Shown here piece after piece: positions 48,154 through 60,599 of a stretch of DNA of 64,000 bases. This DNA comes from Sphagnum compactum (taxonomy: Eukaryota; Bryophyta; Sphagnopsida; Sphagnales). A program made the position numbers and the translations under genes. The notes beneath the pieces were generated by a model. That model did no database searches, was not told the DNA's origin, and saw only the letters and a list, made by a program, of their open reading frames with translations. Where the stretch lies: contig OZ234493.1 in NCBI GenBank assembly GCA_965153455.1, forward strand, positions 16,110,213-16,174,212. The letters are read 5' to 3'. Every line of letters begins with the position of its first letter. Position 1 is the stretch's first letter.

Positions 48154-48610
48154 CTATGTAATCCATGTAGTAATTTGGTGGCCTATGTATGTAAATAGTT
48201 TAAATAATTGGGTCTTTATGTAAATAGGTTGGGGTTTAAGTAGGAGGGTAGGTAGCTTAAATAGGTGAATAAATAGATAGGTAAGTTGGGGCCTAAGTAG
48301 GATGATAGGTAGTTTAGATAGGTGGGCAAGTAAGTTGGTAAATAAGATAGTAGGTAGCTTAAGTAAAAAAGTAGGTAGCTTAGACAAGTGGGTAAATATT
48401 TAGGTAGGTATACCTCCTAGGTAGTTCCTTTGGTAAGCTCCCTAATAGACTTCCTAGGTTATTAAGTAGACCTTTTAGGTAGACTAGATAAGCTCCCTAT
48501 GTAAATCCTTTAGGTAAATCCCTAATCTAGGTAAGTAGATTCCTTAGGTAATTAGTTGTATCCCCTAGGTAAACCCCTAGGTAGAAGGTGTAGGTAAACC
48601 CTTTATGTAG
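48154..48610 (+). repeat. Degenerate TAGGTAGCTTAAGTAGG array
   Basis: Units of about 57 bp such as TAAGTAGGAGGGTAGGTAGC (about 48236) and TAAGTAGGATGATAGGTAG (about 48293) grade into CCTAGGTAAACCCCTAGGTAG-type text. This is one of several TAGG-rich fields in the window. Confidence 0.65.
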
Positions 48611-51600
48611 GCAAGGTGTGATGTGAAACATGTGTTCCCTCAAAAACTAACATAGTTTCCACCCCATATTTTGAGTTGAGGTCTCAATTTATGGACTTTA
48701 AGGAAATATCATTAATACAATTCATAATTTTTAAAATTGGAGAATCCAATAAAAAGAAAACCCCATTTGGATAGGTGTAAAAAAACCATCCTATCAATTT
48801 GGATAGATTGATTTGGACATGTTTAGCATGATTGGGTGGTCTTTTGATTGGTAGAATGTTGGACTATTTGATTAGTGGATAGTGGACCATTTGATTAGTC
48901 ATATTTTTACCTTTTTGTTTTTTGGATTATTACCAAAAATAATATTAATGTGTTGGTAGGTAGCTAGCTAGTATATAGGTTTAAATAGGTTGTAAAAAAA
49001 AAGTAGGTAGGTAGGTAATTTAGCCTATTTAACCTAATTTCACCTTCTTAACCTACCTATTCTAATCCTTTAAACATGTATGTAGGTTGCAAGTATTAGG
49101 AATTGAACCTTTCACCTCCCCAATGATAATCCAAATCCTTATCAATGGACTACACTTTCCAAAGTTGACAAAACTTGTCATGTTGTTTATGTCACATCAT
49201 TATTTATGTTATTAAGTAAGAAAATAAGGTAATTAATAGGTAGGTTGCACGATGGTTGGTAGGTAAAGGAGGTAAGTAAATAAGTAGCTTGTAGTCCATA
49301 GGAGGTAGGTAGGTAGGTCTGTAAGATTTTTTTATTTTTTTATTTTTTTCATTTGGACAAAGTAAGAAAAAATAATAATGGTTAAAGTTGGTTATTTTTG
49401 TATGAAACAAAGGATGATATGGGATATTGTGGTAATGTTTGCCTTTCATTAAATTTATCCCATATCCTTTATCAACAAGTTCAACTTTGTAAATTATAAA
49501 ACTAAACGAAAGAATATCAATTTACACAAAACATGCACTAAGTATATTCAAAGTGTAAATACCACTTCTAACAAGCCAATAAAAAAAACTTGTGACCGAA
49601 AAAATAAATAGGATCCTACTTACTTACTTACTTAAGCCTATTTACCTACCTTGCTTACCCACCTACCTATTTGAACTTCTAGCTTAAATTTTTAAGCTAT
49701 TTAGTTTAAATAGTGTGGTTTTGTAAGCTAGTTTAGATTGTTAATTAGGGTTTTAACTTAAGTAAGGTTCATAGACTATGTTAATAAATAGATAGTTAGA
49801 TTGTCAATGTGACTTTATTACGTTTAAACATGTTTCTGGGTGCAATCATACTAACATGTACCATTATAATTGTAACCACTATTTAATTTTTTAAATTTTG
49901 GATTGTAAAATAAATAATATATTATAAATAATTTTTTTATATAATTTAAATTTATTGTGAATAATGACATACATATCATAAAAAATTGAAATCAATCTAA
50001 TGAATGAAAAATATGTATTTTAACTTTTAAAAACTTGTAACCATGACTACTTAAAAATAGTTTTGACACTAAAAGCACGACATAAATGCATACAATACTT
50101 TTTCATGACATATTTTTGGATATTTTTTAATATACACCTTAACATAATAATATGAAAAAAAATTTTAAACAATTTAATTTTTTTTCAAGATGTATGAAAT
50201 TTTGTAAAGAATATTATTTTTTAAAAAAACAAAAAAGTAGTGGTCTAAGGGGGCATGTGTAATTCCTTATAGCATGGTTGGACTTGTCTACATTTCATAA
50301 GTCAATAAATATCTATTATTCAATTATATTTTTGCACTGTAGTAATAAAAATCATATGATTAATGGTAAAAATTACTTTGAACATAATTATTACTAATAA
50401 TATAAGCCATAAGTCCAATTTTACTACATAGGCATGTAGTAATATGCGATCTATATTACCACAAACATAACAATATGTGTAGTAATATATGCCACATCTC
50501 AGTATAATGTTTGCTCCCTACATCAAATCATACTAGGTGGAAAACATCATTGAATTGAAATATACAATCACTAAACAACAAAGTTCAAATATGATATAAA
50601 GACTACTTTAATCATTTGCAAAACTTTCACAACAAAAACTTAGGTTAATTCAACATTACATGACTTGAGTAAGATGTTTGATTTCCAAGTGGCTCTATTT
50701 TCCATAGCATTTTAGGTCAAATAGATGTTATGCTTTTGGAAGGTTTGCATTTAAAACTTAGAAAGGACTTTGGACCAAGACCTTACAAAAATGTCTATAC
50801 ATGAGGTTCACGCTAAGCAGGATGCTAAAAAGGTCAAACATCAAATAGTTCTTCAATGATCCTCTCATGCAGATCTAACAATTTAACTGACTGAGCTAAA
50901 ATGCAACGGTGATGCAACACTAATAGGGTTGGTTCAACAACTAGAGGCCTGATATCATTCAGACTTTTTGTAGGTGAAAAACACATCTTCATAAAAAAAA
51001 ATTGCCTCATATTTTTCCAAAATGAGTATCCTTTTCAAGGTTTTCCAAATAACTTCATTGACATTTTCCATGTGCGTCTTTTTTCATAGCATGTTTACAT
51101 ATGTTTCACAACATGTTTGCACATGTTGTGGGGATTATGTTGTGGGGAACATAATTCCCATGACAATCACCCCAAACTTTGAATTTAGGTTCACAATGGC
51201 TTAAATGCACCACAATTTTGTCTCATTCAATCCTACCATATGTTAAAGCATCAAGCATCTCACCTTCCATACAACTAGATTTTTCAAATCAAATTGTAAG
51301 ATGTTAGCTTAAGGAATGTCAAAACACAATAGTGGTTGTGATAATGTGCATTGCACAATGTGCACAAACCTTAGGTTTAAGGTTCAAGAATTTTGACCTA
51401 ATGGATTAACAAGAAATATTTATGACATAGTCAATGGTTTAGATGCAATTACTTTAACATTTCAAAATAACAAAATAGATGGTCTAGATGAAATATTGCC
51501 AAGTTATGAAATTCAAACTTCATTGGTTCCAATTTCCACAACATCAATTATGATTTTGCACATGTGGTTAAATTATCTTACACTTGGTCATAAATGCGTA

Positions 51601-52540
51601 AATAATAATTTTAAATATGGAAATTTTTTAAAAGCACGATTTTAATTTCAAAATAAATTTGTATAATAGAAAATGTTCACATGCAACAAGTTCATTGTTC
51701 TAATGATACGTTATATTGCACATGTGTTTAAAACAGCTTAAAATAATTTTAAATTGGCCAATGTTTTTTGTTATGATGCTCAATTCAACACTCATTAAGG
51801 ACAAAAAAACAATTGTTACACCATGATTGGCTCATTTGTGTAGAAACGCACTCGACCATCAATAGGAATTCCTTTCTCAAACCCCTGATTACTTTTCAAA
51901 ACCAATGCTTCTCTCTTGGATTACTCTTCAAAACCAAAGCTTCTTTCTTGGAGTTCAGACATTAATAGGTACTATCTTTCAAAACCTCAAAACCATTCCT
52001 TCCTCCCACATTTATTCCCACAATCACGTAGTCAAGTCTAAATCTAGATTGCCACTCTAATTGTTCACACAAACCCCTTAAGTGTGCTTCATCATCTCCT
52101 TTAATATGACCCCTAATTATCATGATTTTTACAACTAAGTCCCTCCTCTAAAGCTTATGGTGTAGCAAAATTGCATAGGTCCAAAGAGAAAACAACATTT
52201 ATAATGATCTTCTTGAAGATTCTTCCCAAACCATGTATCTAGAGTCCACAGAACCATTTACTTTTTATAACAAAGAAAGCCAAATAATGCAACAAAGAAA
52301 AAGTCACTTAGTTCCATCATTTTGCTTGTAATGCATTGAGAACACCATACTTATACAACTAACCTCAAAGCTCCCTAATTTGGATCATTCAAACAACACC
52401 GTAACACATATCCAACATGAAGAACAAGAAGACACTACCCGCTACCAAACACTCTCAAAACCAAAAAATCACCATAACAACACCATCTCCCATATCCTAC
52501 AAGAAAACGACAAAACAAAATTGAAAAGCTAACTGTCCAC
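48611..52540. other. AT-rich spacer with scattered TAGG runs
   Basis: Contains TAGGTAGGTAGG runs at about 48955-49015 and 49235-49320, a TTAC run near 49620, and a perfect 10-bp-stem inverted repeat CACAACATGT-ttgc-ACATGTTGTG (51107-51130). No supported gene. Confidence 0.45.
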
Positions 52541-52872
52541 AAGATCTTTCCCCATCAGTGTTGAATCTTTCCCCATCACCATCCCATCGTATCGACTATC
52601 GAAAGTTTGTGGCTTTCTGGCTTTGGGTGGTTAGAGGTGATGATGTTTCATCCATCTAGGGTTTCATCAACCCTAATTTTGGGTCGCACATCCTTTATGG
52701 TGCATCGGTAAGTGGGCACGTTCACTCTGGCCAGTTATATTGTAACTTATGCCGGCTAACTAGCTTGTCGAGACTCGAGCAATCCGAGGCTCCAAACTGT
52801 TGCCCCAAAGGAGAGACAGCAGCAAACGGCGGGAGCGTTCAGGCGGCGATGATGATCCTCACTTGCGCCACA

Positions 52873-52880
52873 TATAAATA
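52873..52880 (+). promoter_or_regulatory. TATA-like element upstream of the orphan ORF
   Basis: TATAAATA about 280 bases before the ORF start codon. Candidate leader-intron signals follow (GTGAGT at 52899; acceptors at 53000 and 53129), but a start site placed from this TATA box would fall downstream of that donor. The leader structure is therefore unresolved. Confidence 0.3.
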
Positions 52881-53157
52881 TATGATACAAGTGCTGCAGT
52901 GAGTCAGTTATTTGCGGATGTTGCATGAGTTTGGCTTCTTTGATGTGCACATGACGCGAACACCTTCGCCTGCATGAACAGAGCTTCATTATTTTTTAGT
53001 TGTAGACTTCTAGTAGCCGCAGGAGTCAGGAGTGAGGAACTACAGAATTGTTAGACCCGCTCCTAGCTAGATCGATCTTATAGAGAATTCGGAGGTATTG
53101 AGATTGTAATTGCTTCTACTCATTGCAGACTTGTTTTATAGATTGTTTTGCAAGTAC

Positions 53158-54246
53158 ATGGAGAATCGTGATCGCGATTTTCTGCCTGTTGAAGATCATG
53201 CAAATGAGGCGGCCGCTGCTGCAGCTGGGCTACGGGTTGGAGCGGATGATCTAGATCTAGAATCGCCGGATTCATCGTTGGTGTCAGTTATTCTGCCAGT
53301 AGCTGCACTAGGTCCAGCGCTTCCGATCTCTTGGGAATGGACACCCCCGTCCATTCCCCCCAGGTCAATCGTGACTCCAAGCCGCGCGGTAGCCACATTG
53401 ATGCAATTAAGTCGCGCGCCTCCTCTGAATGCAGGTACCTTTTCGACCGAAGTGGTACTAGACGCGAACTTGTCCCACACTGCGACGACCAACGTGGTAC
53501 AATGGCCAAGACGACGTATAAGCTGCCGTGATCTGCACCGTATTGCACGGAGAAACAGAATCCGGGCCTTGAAAGCTGCTCAATGGTCGCCAGGGACACA
53601 ATGTCCGGATGCACCCGCGAGCAGTTCAACCAGCCAACGGTATGGAGATCTAACTTCTCGTCGAGATTGGCATTTTGCATTTCGGCCTCGAAATTCACGA
53701 CCGATCAGGCATCGCGTGAACAATCAGCTTCAGCGACCTGATGCTAATTATATATACAGATCAAGCCGCCCGGTGGACCAGCCACGTATTGTAACACCAC
53801 AGCAGCATCAGAGAGAAGACCCAGCGAGACAGCAACGGGACCAACAGCGTTATATCGACTGGCACTGGTCCCGGCGCCCACATCCTACCTGGGCGCAGTC
53901 GTTGCCTGACTCCTGGCAACATGCAGAGTGGCAGCCCCAGAGGCAACATCATGATGTGGAGCTCCGGGGGGAGCCGGCGGTAGTTGAAGCTGGGTGGGGG
54001 TGGTCGATGTTCGGGATGCGACAACGTCATCACCACGTCATTCTGGTGGAATCAGGATGGAATACGCCGCAAAATCACCGTCTGGTGGAATCAGAATGGG
54101 ACAGGCCGCAGCCGGTCCAGCAGCCGGCCAGCTGGCCCCCTTTGGAATCAGACTCCGCTGCAGCAGTTGCTGATAGTCAGGATGAGGTTCCGGCAGATCA
54201 GGCCTCAGATGGTGAACTAGATAATGTGCACAATGATGATCCGTAG
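53158..54246 (+). CDS. Orphan single-exon protein, 362 residues, unknown function
   Basis: An open frame of 363 codons from ATG (53158-53160) to TAG, in GC-rich DNA inside AT-rich spacer. I do not recognise a domain. The N-terminus is acidic (MENRDRDFLPVEDHANE) with an alanine run. The middle is Arg-rich (RRRISCRDLHRIARRNRIR). The C-terminal half is rich in Trp, Gln, His, Pro and Arg, with a doubled motif (LVESGWNTPQ and LVESEWDRPQ) and an acidic end (SDGELDNVHNDDP). No signal peptide or membrane segment is apparent. This start is the first ATG after an in-frame stop at 53107-53109. A TATA-like element lies at 52873-52880. GC richness also opens other frames, including a 136-codon one on the minus strand, so coding status is probable, not certain. 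It could be a lineage-specific nuclear protein or remnant transposon cargo. Confidence 0.5.
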   Translation: MENRDRDFLPVEDHANEAAAAAAGLRVGADDLDLESPDSSLVSVILPVAALGPALPISWEWTPPSIPPRSIVTPSRAVATLMQLSRAPPLNAGTFSTEVVLDANLSHTATTNVVQWPRRRISCRDLHRIARRNRIRALKAAQWSPGTQCPDAPASSSTSQRYGDLTSRRDWHFAFRPRNSRPIRHRVNNQLQRPDANYIYRSSRPVDQPRIVTPQQHQREDPARQQRDQQRYIDWHWSRRPHPTWAQSLPDSWQHAEWQPQRQHHDVELRGEPAVVEAGWGWSMFGMRQRHHHVILVESGWNTPQNHRLVESEWDRPQPVQQPASWPPLESDSAAAVADSQDEVPADQASDGELDNVHNDDP

Positions 54247-54591
54247 ACGCGCCGCTCGTGATCAATTCCTGTGCAATAAGATCATCAGCATCTTGTACCT
54301 AGCTAGCTGCAAGACACCTCCTGCTATGATCTATCTGCTGCTGAAAGTGCAGACTTTCAGGCCATGTCTAATAGCACCGGTGTCTATAGTCTAGTGCACG
54401 CCACTGACCTTTGGACCCAAAAACTTACTCAATTAGACATGATCTAAGTTGGGCTTTTGGAAGCACTGGGAAACACTAGCACTCCAGATGGAGCTTGCAT
54501 GATCACAATCCCAATTACTCCTGTAATCAGTTCTTGCTGCATGCTGCAATCAAATTCTCTTTACTTCATTCAGATCTGCCAGGGTGGTAGC

Positions 54592-54633
54592 AGATTATGT
54601 CATTTTTTTTTACCACATTACATGACATAATCT
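54592..54633. repeat. 12-bp-stem hairpin, copy 1 of a pair
   Basis: AGATTATGTCAT (54592-54603) is the exact reverse complement of ATGACATAATCT (54622-54633), with an 18-base loop. A similar, imperfect version lies at 54781-54823. Confidence 0.75.
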
Positions 54634-54780
54634 TCTAGTGATGATCTTATAGTGCTTTTGAATGTGAATAATTGCCATGTTTGCAGCACCTCTGAGATGA
54701 GTTCTCTGCTAATCAATCATCAGGAGATCATTGCAGTTTCTCCTTAGCCAATTTAAGCAAACAGTAAGGTCTGGGGTGGC

Positions 54781-54823
54781 AGACTATGTCATTTAGTTAG
54801 TCCCGCATTATATAGCATAATCT
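54781..54823. repeat. Imperfect hairpin, copy 2 of a pair
   Basis: AGACTATGTCAT ... ATAGCATAATCT, flanked like copy 1 by GGGTGG(T/C)AGCAGA-like and TCTTC(T/A)(A/G)GTGATGAT text. Possibly two insertions of one small inverted-repeat element. Confidence 0.5.
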
Positions 54824-55170
54824 TCAGGTGATGATAATAGGGTCCTAACATTAACCCAAATTTGTGTCTGTTGATTATAAATTTAATTTTTTTTGTAACC
54901 CCTTGAATCTGCCAGCCCAGACCTTAATGCCATGGAATGGTCTCACCCTTGTCCATTATGTTGGGTGCATCACCCAGCTCACCCTAAGGGGCTTGCCTAG
55001 CACCTCACCCAACATAATGCTCCAGAGGACAAATTGGCCTCAAAGCTACCACTGAACTCTAGGTCTCTCTTCCAGGGAGAAAAAATCATCCATGGTCCTC
55101 AGGTTAGAAATTCAAGAAATGACCAAATCTGAATCCAATCTCACAATGTGCAACATCTGCTCTTAGAATC

Positions 55171-55285
55171 CATTTAGAAATTTATGCAAATCAAAACCCT
55201 ATCAATACAATGCTTATGAGAAAAAATCCATGGACATGACATTTAGAAATTTATGCAAATCAAAACCCTATCAATACAATGCTTA
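55171..55285 (+). repeat. Perfect 46-bp direct repeat
   Basis: CATTTAGAAATTTATGCAAA and the following bases to TGCTTA are identical at 55171-55216 and 55240-55285, just left of the retroelement fragment. Confidence 0.9.
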
Positions 55286-55312
55286 AGAAAAATAATTCAT
55301 GCATTCATGTTT

Positions 55313-55620
55313 AGGACATATCCCTTAGGTTTTATCTTGGAGGATCATTCCATTTTTTCAGCATCTAGATCTTGCATTCGTTCTTATTCGGGCAAGGGGG
55401 TAAAGCTATGGTTGGTTGCTAGGCCATCTATTCGTTCATTTCGCATCGCACACTCTACTTTCACCTTAGCATTGTATTTTCGTCTTGGTTTGATTCAATC
55501 CTTGACATCTAGTCTTTTCATGTGTGAATGTGAGCACGAGTTGAACACATCTGCCATGCACTTAGCTTGTTGCCCATTTGGAGGTCAACAGATAGCCACA
55601 CATGATGTCATTTGAAACAT
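55313..55620 (+). mobile_element. Second fragment of the same retroelement family
   Basis: The protein reads FILEDHSIFSASRS, SYSGKGVKLWLVARPS, then the same CxC-x9-H-x3-C motif and PFGGQ, in the order seen at 1740-2660 but on the opposite strand. It stops soon after the knuckle, at about 55615. The surrounding DNA carries a perfect 46-bp direct repeat. Confidence 0.6.
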
Positions 55621-57635
55621 CATATGTATGCCCTCGCTTGAAAGAGTGGGCACGTAGTAATACCTTTATTATGGCATGTCAAAAAATGCTTTAATTTGAA
55701 ACTGTATGGTTTGACTACTCGAAAGGTACTGCATTATTCTCACAAAATTTAGAACATTTACAATACCCTCATATGTTTGGTTCTTTATATATGGCATGCA
55801 CTGGGATGGGATGTTTTTGACAATTTAAAGGGTATTACATTATCTTTATGTGAACATAACAATGGGGGTTATCATGTAAGATGATTAGTATATGTAATGA
55901 TTTGATAAATTAAACATCTTAATGGTTCAAGTTATCATTTAAACAAAATTTTGAAGCCCATCTTTTTGTAATTATTCCATTAAGCATGAAATCTGATAGT
56001 ATTGTTTGTAATTTTTCATCCATGCCCAATATATTGCGACATTCATCCTTTTTTAAATATTTGTACTTATTTACACAAGATGGTGTAGAAAGAAAACAAA
56101 ATGCTTCCACTAAAAATATGGGCATCACTCATTACAAAAATGATACAAGAATGTCCAAGTCTAGAACAAAGCCTACGTGAAATGGGGAAAATGCCATAAT
56201 AAAAAATATGTGGGTCATTTTTAACAAAAAAAATGGTACCTTAAAATAATTAGGTTCAAAATAACCCCCTAATTAAAATGGGGTGTATATATGGGCTGTC
56301 TATCTCATTATTAAAGGGGGATGAGATCCGATTTGCCTTCTTATACCATGTTGCAACAACTTGTGCATGTTGGGCATGCTCATGCGTAAAAAAATGTCAG
56401 TTTGCCAAAGATGGCTTCACAACATTAGTCACAAATGTTTCCTTCATGGTGCTTCGAACCCTAAAATAAACATTAAAAAAATATTAATATAATACATGAT
56501 ACCTTAAACCTTAAAGTAAAATCAAATTGAGTATGGAATTACACAAACTTATTGACCATAAATAATTTTCTAATTCATGATATTATGTAAGAAGGCCAAT
56601 TTTTCAATGTTGCATCGTCTGCATGGATGCATTTTTCTAGTTACACTCTTCCCAAGCGCCCTTAAATGCCTTTTGCATATGTGACCCAATTCCTTCAAAT
56701 CACAATTGCTAAATCCTCTTTACATTCCATTTTGGTTTGCACATTGGGGGGGATGCACCCCACACCCCATGTAGTCATGTTTAGGAAATCAAGTATGGCA
56801 ATGGAGGCTAACTTAACAAGTGTGGGCCTAGGAATCTTTAGGTTCTAATGGTAGTTTGGAGTCAATTCCACTTAAGGTTCACATGCTTCCTTGCCTTCGG
56901 AATCGTCTTTTGTTTGACGTTGCAGCAGAACCAAACCTCATGGCTATTCAAGACCTATGCATTCATGGCCATGTGGTCTTGATGCTTTGAACCATTGTCT
57001 TGAACAGTTGGATGCATGGGCTTACCGAGCTCCATGGTGACATTGTGTTAGGCCCGCAAATGGTGTAGCAAGTTATATTTGTCAATATAGGTCACCTCAC
57101 AAACATTGACCCTACAAGCAAACTTAACACCATCCTTGGCCCAAGGCACGCCCTTTTGGGGCAGGGGGGAGGCATCTACATTCGGAACCAAGAAACAAAA
57201 ACAAGAAACCTTAGTGATGAAATTGACTTTATGGATGGAGGTTTAACCCATGATTACTCCTTTATCATAGAAATGGTTTTTTGCAATGTGACCTGAATCA
57301 TATTAACATTTACAACAAATATCCCCTCAACATCAACACCTACTTGCACTTGTTCCTCGATAATTATAATTGGAGCAAATGTACTCACACATCAACACCC
57401 ACTTGCATTTGTTTTCCCACCAACCCCTCCACCAAACCTCCTTCCTTTATGTTACCCTACATGCCATCTTCAATTTGAGCTAAAGTTTATTGGTTGGACA
57501 CATTAATAAAAGATGGATCTTTTGATAAACAAAAAAAAAAACAAATTAGACCCAATTTTTTTCCTAGTTTATTTATAGTAAGAAGATGATATGACAATGA
57601 GTTAAAGCTCATGAGTTGACGATGATATAAAACTT
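55621..57635. other. Spacer without recognisable genes
   Basis: AT-rich with short open frames only. None carries a motif that I can assign. Confidence 0.4.
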
Positions 57636-57639
57636 ATCA

Positions 57640-58635
57640 TTTCAAAGCAACAATTGAACACAAGAAGAATGTGAGATGATGAAGAGCCAAAGATCATGAG
57701 ACCACAACGAACTTTGTTTCAGGGTAACAACAAAACACAAAAAGACCACAAGATGATGACAAATTGGAGCTCCTTGTTGTCTTCTTGTGTTTCAAGGCAA
57801 CAATAAACACAAGAAGACCACGAGTGAACATTGAACTGAAACTTGCCATCGTTTGAAGGCAATAACAAAACACAAGAAAACCACAAAATGACAATGAACT
57901 AGATTTTGTCATTGTTTCGTGGCAACAACATAAGACAAAAAGAGGACGAAACAATGACTAGTTGGAGCTCATCATTATCTCATCGCAAGAACAAAATAAA
58001 TGAAAAGCACAAAATAACAATGAGTTTTAGCTTGTTGTTGTTTCAAGGTAAAACATATAACAAGACAAGGATGAGACAATGATGAGTTGAAGCTCACCAT
58101 CAATTCAAAACATCAACAACACAAGAGAAGAGGACAAGATGCTGACGAGCCGGAGCTCTTCATTGTTTCAAGGTAACAACGTAACACAAAGAAAACATGA
58201 GACGATGTCGAGTTGAATATTATCATTTTAGGGTAGTAGCAAAACACAAGAAGAGTAGGAAACAACGATAAATTAGATTCCATCATCGTCTTGCGACAAC
58301 AATAGAACATAAGAAAAAGACAAATGATGATGAATCAAAGCTCATCATCATTTTTGGGTAGCAACATAACATAAGAAAAAGACAAGATTACAATGAACCA
58401 GAACTCATTATCGTTTTAGGGGAATAATAAAATGTATAAGAAAATAATTATACAATGAAAAGTTGGAGTTTATTGTCCTTTCATGGTAGCAACAAAACAA
58501 AAGAAGAGTAGGAAAAGATAACAAACACGAGGTCATCATCGTTTTAAAACAACAATAGAACATAAGAAGAACATGAAAAAATGATGAATCATGCTCATTG
58601 TCATCTCAAGGTAGCAACAAAACACAAATGGAGGA
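57640..58635 (+). repeat. About 63-bp minisatellite, roughly 16 copies
   Basis: Unit approximates GATGATGAGTTGGAGCTCAT, CATTGTTTCAAGGCAACAAC, then AAAACACAAGAAGACCACAA. The ACACAAGAAG core recurs about every 62-63 bases (for example near 57862, 57926, 57988, 58050, 58112, 58177, 58236, 58300, 58363, 58424, 58489, 58552, 58614). The period is close to 21 codons, so minus-strand frames read a repeating Phe/Cys/Ser-rich peptide. I regard these as by-products. Confidence 0.85.
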
Positions 58636-58639
58636 AATC

Positions 58640-60590
58640 AAAAGACCAAAGTCTAAGAGGAAATTAACAAAAGAAGAGGAGGGGGTTTTCTTCTTTTTTA
58701 GTCACAATGGTCTTTTAGCTCTTCACATTCTTCAAGTGTTTATTCAAATACCCTTTTTTATGCTTTCCTTTCATGTTATTCAAGTTATCCCAGAGCTCTC
58801 ACACAAAATTAACTTGTTTAAAGCCTAATTCGTGCTAACCATTAAACCTAACCCCAAACTAATTTTTTGGGTTATTTTTCAAACAGTGGCAATGAAAGTG
58901 GGTGCCAAGGACTTAGGGAGGAGGGGTGGTTGGTAGGATGAAGGAGGTAAATGGGTAGTAGGTAGGAGGGATTAATACGTATGGTGGAAGGTACATGGGG
59001 TTTGATTGTTAGGGTTAATGAGGTGTGGGGGTAAAAAATAAGAAAAAAAAAGGTCAAAAAGTTTCATCCCATATGTGAAATCCCAAAAAGAATTTTCTTA
59101 CATGGTGCATTTATGGGTGTTGGTTCACTCAACTCGGTCACAATGAACTAGCACCCACTAGTGCACCATCCACTAGATGCATGTTATGATTCAGTTGTGG
59201 ATGATCCTCAACTAAGTTATTACCTAGTTTCATCTTGGTAACCCATTCTATAAGAAATAGGTCTAACATATAGACATGTAAGTAACAAAATAGGGAACTA
59301 TTTGGTAAGTAAATAATTTATACATGGTAGGTAGGGGTTGTTTTTACTACCTACCTAATTGGTAGTTAGTAAATAAAGCAACTAAGTTAAGCACCATGGT
59401 TGACTAGGGAATTGGAACCCAACAGAAAATTGTTTCCTAATCACATATCATCCATCTTTGATGATTCATTGTGGCCATTCAACCTTGTTTTTTTCATTGT
59501 TTTCTTGAAATCTCACCCCTTTATGACCAAATAGGGGGTATTGGTGTTGTGATTTTTTACTTTGTGGATAATTTTAATATCATATACATGTGCCATATTT
59601 TCTTCTTCATTGGAGTGATAAATGGACACGCATTGGGTGTAGTCAAATGAAATAGACATAATCGTCATCCTAGTTTAAGGATCATGGTTAATGAAGACAA
59701 AGACTTCATTAGAAGAAAAATGTCAATTTGTGATTTCAATTTGCAAGCATAAAACAATTGCAACCAACATGTATAAATAAAATTGCCTTAGTTAATGAAG
59801 TCACACCCAACATCTAATCACAAATCATGACTTAACATGACATCACCAAATGGATTTTGGATTATGTATATGGTCAACATATACATGTTCATCATTTGGC
59901 CATCCATATAACATTTGCAACTAGGTCTTGTTTTTATAATTATTTTTACACCTATCAAATATCCACACATTATTTGTTAGTGTTTTAGATTAAGGAAAAT
60001 TTCAAACAATGATTTTATATGTTGAAAAAATCCACATTGTTGAATTCCAACAACTTGTGATGGCATCATTTGGCGATATCAAAATCCACCGTGGGGCACT
60101 ATGAGCAAAATTGGGAATAAATTTGGGTTCAATTCTTTTTATTATTCAAACACTGATTTCAATCGTTCATTATGAGCATTCATTTTAAATGGTCCTAAAT
60201 TGTGACATGTGAAGTAATTGAAATACACCACGTCGCATATTAATTATATTTTGGGAAAAAAATCAAATGAATATTTATTTGAATAAAAGGGTTGGTAAAA
60301 TTATGTAGGTAGGACATACCTACTTACCTATTTATATGGCAAATAGGTAGAAAGGTAGGTGAATTAGAAACTAGCCATGTAAATATCATTATTTCATTTT
60401 ATGTGTTAATGTTAAGCTTCTTTGGCTCATTTCAAATTGCACATTTTTTTAATGTGAAAACATAAGAGAATGCATAGGTTTATTATATAGTTTACAAGAT
60501 GAGTTTGAAAGACAAAACATATGGGTAAATGCATTTTAGTTTCAAATTGAGTTGCAAGTAAAAAGATGTTTCCATATGTTTTGTGCTTGT
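58640..60590. other. Spacer with TAGG-type words, no supported gene
   Basis: Contains GGTAGGTA/GTAGGAGG words at about 58915-58975 and 60300-60360. The rest is AT-rich unique-looking DNA. Confidence 0.4.
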
Positions 60591-60599
60591 TTTTAATTT

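Noticed and set aside
57694-58310. 86- and 65-codon minus-strand Cys/Phe/Ser-rich frames
   Set aside because: By-products of a minisatellite with a 21-codon period; no conserved protein.
57640-58635. CRISPR-like appearance of regularly spaced repeats
   Set aside because: The whole unit is repeated with gradual divergence and there are no unique spacers; this is a eukaryotic minisatellite.
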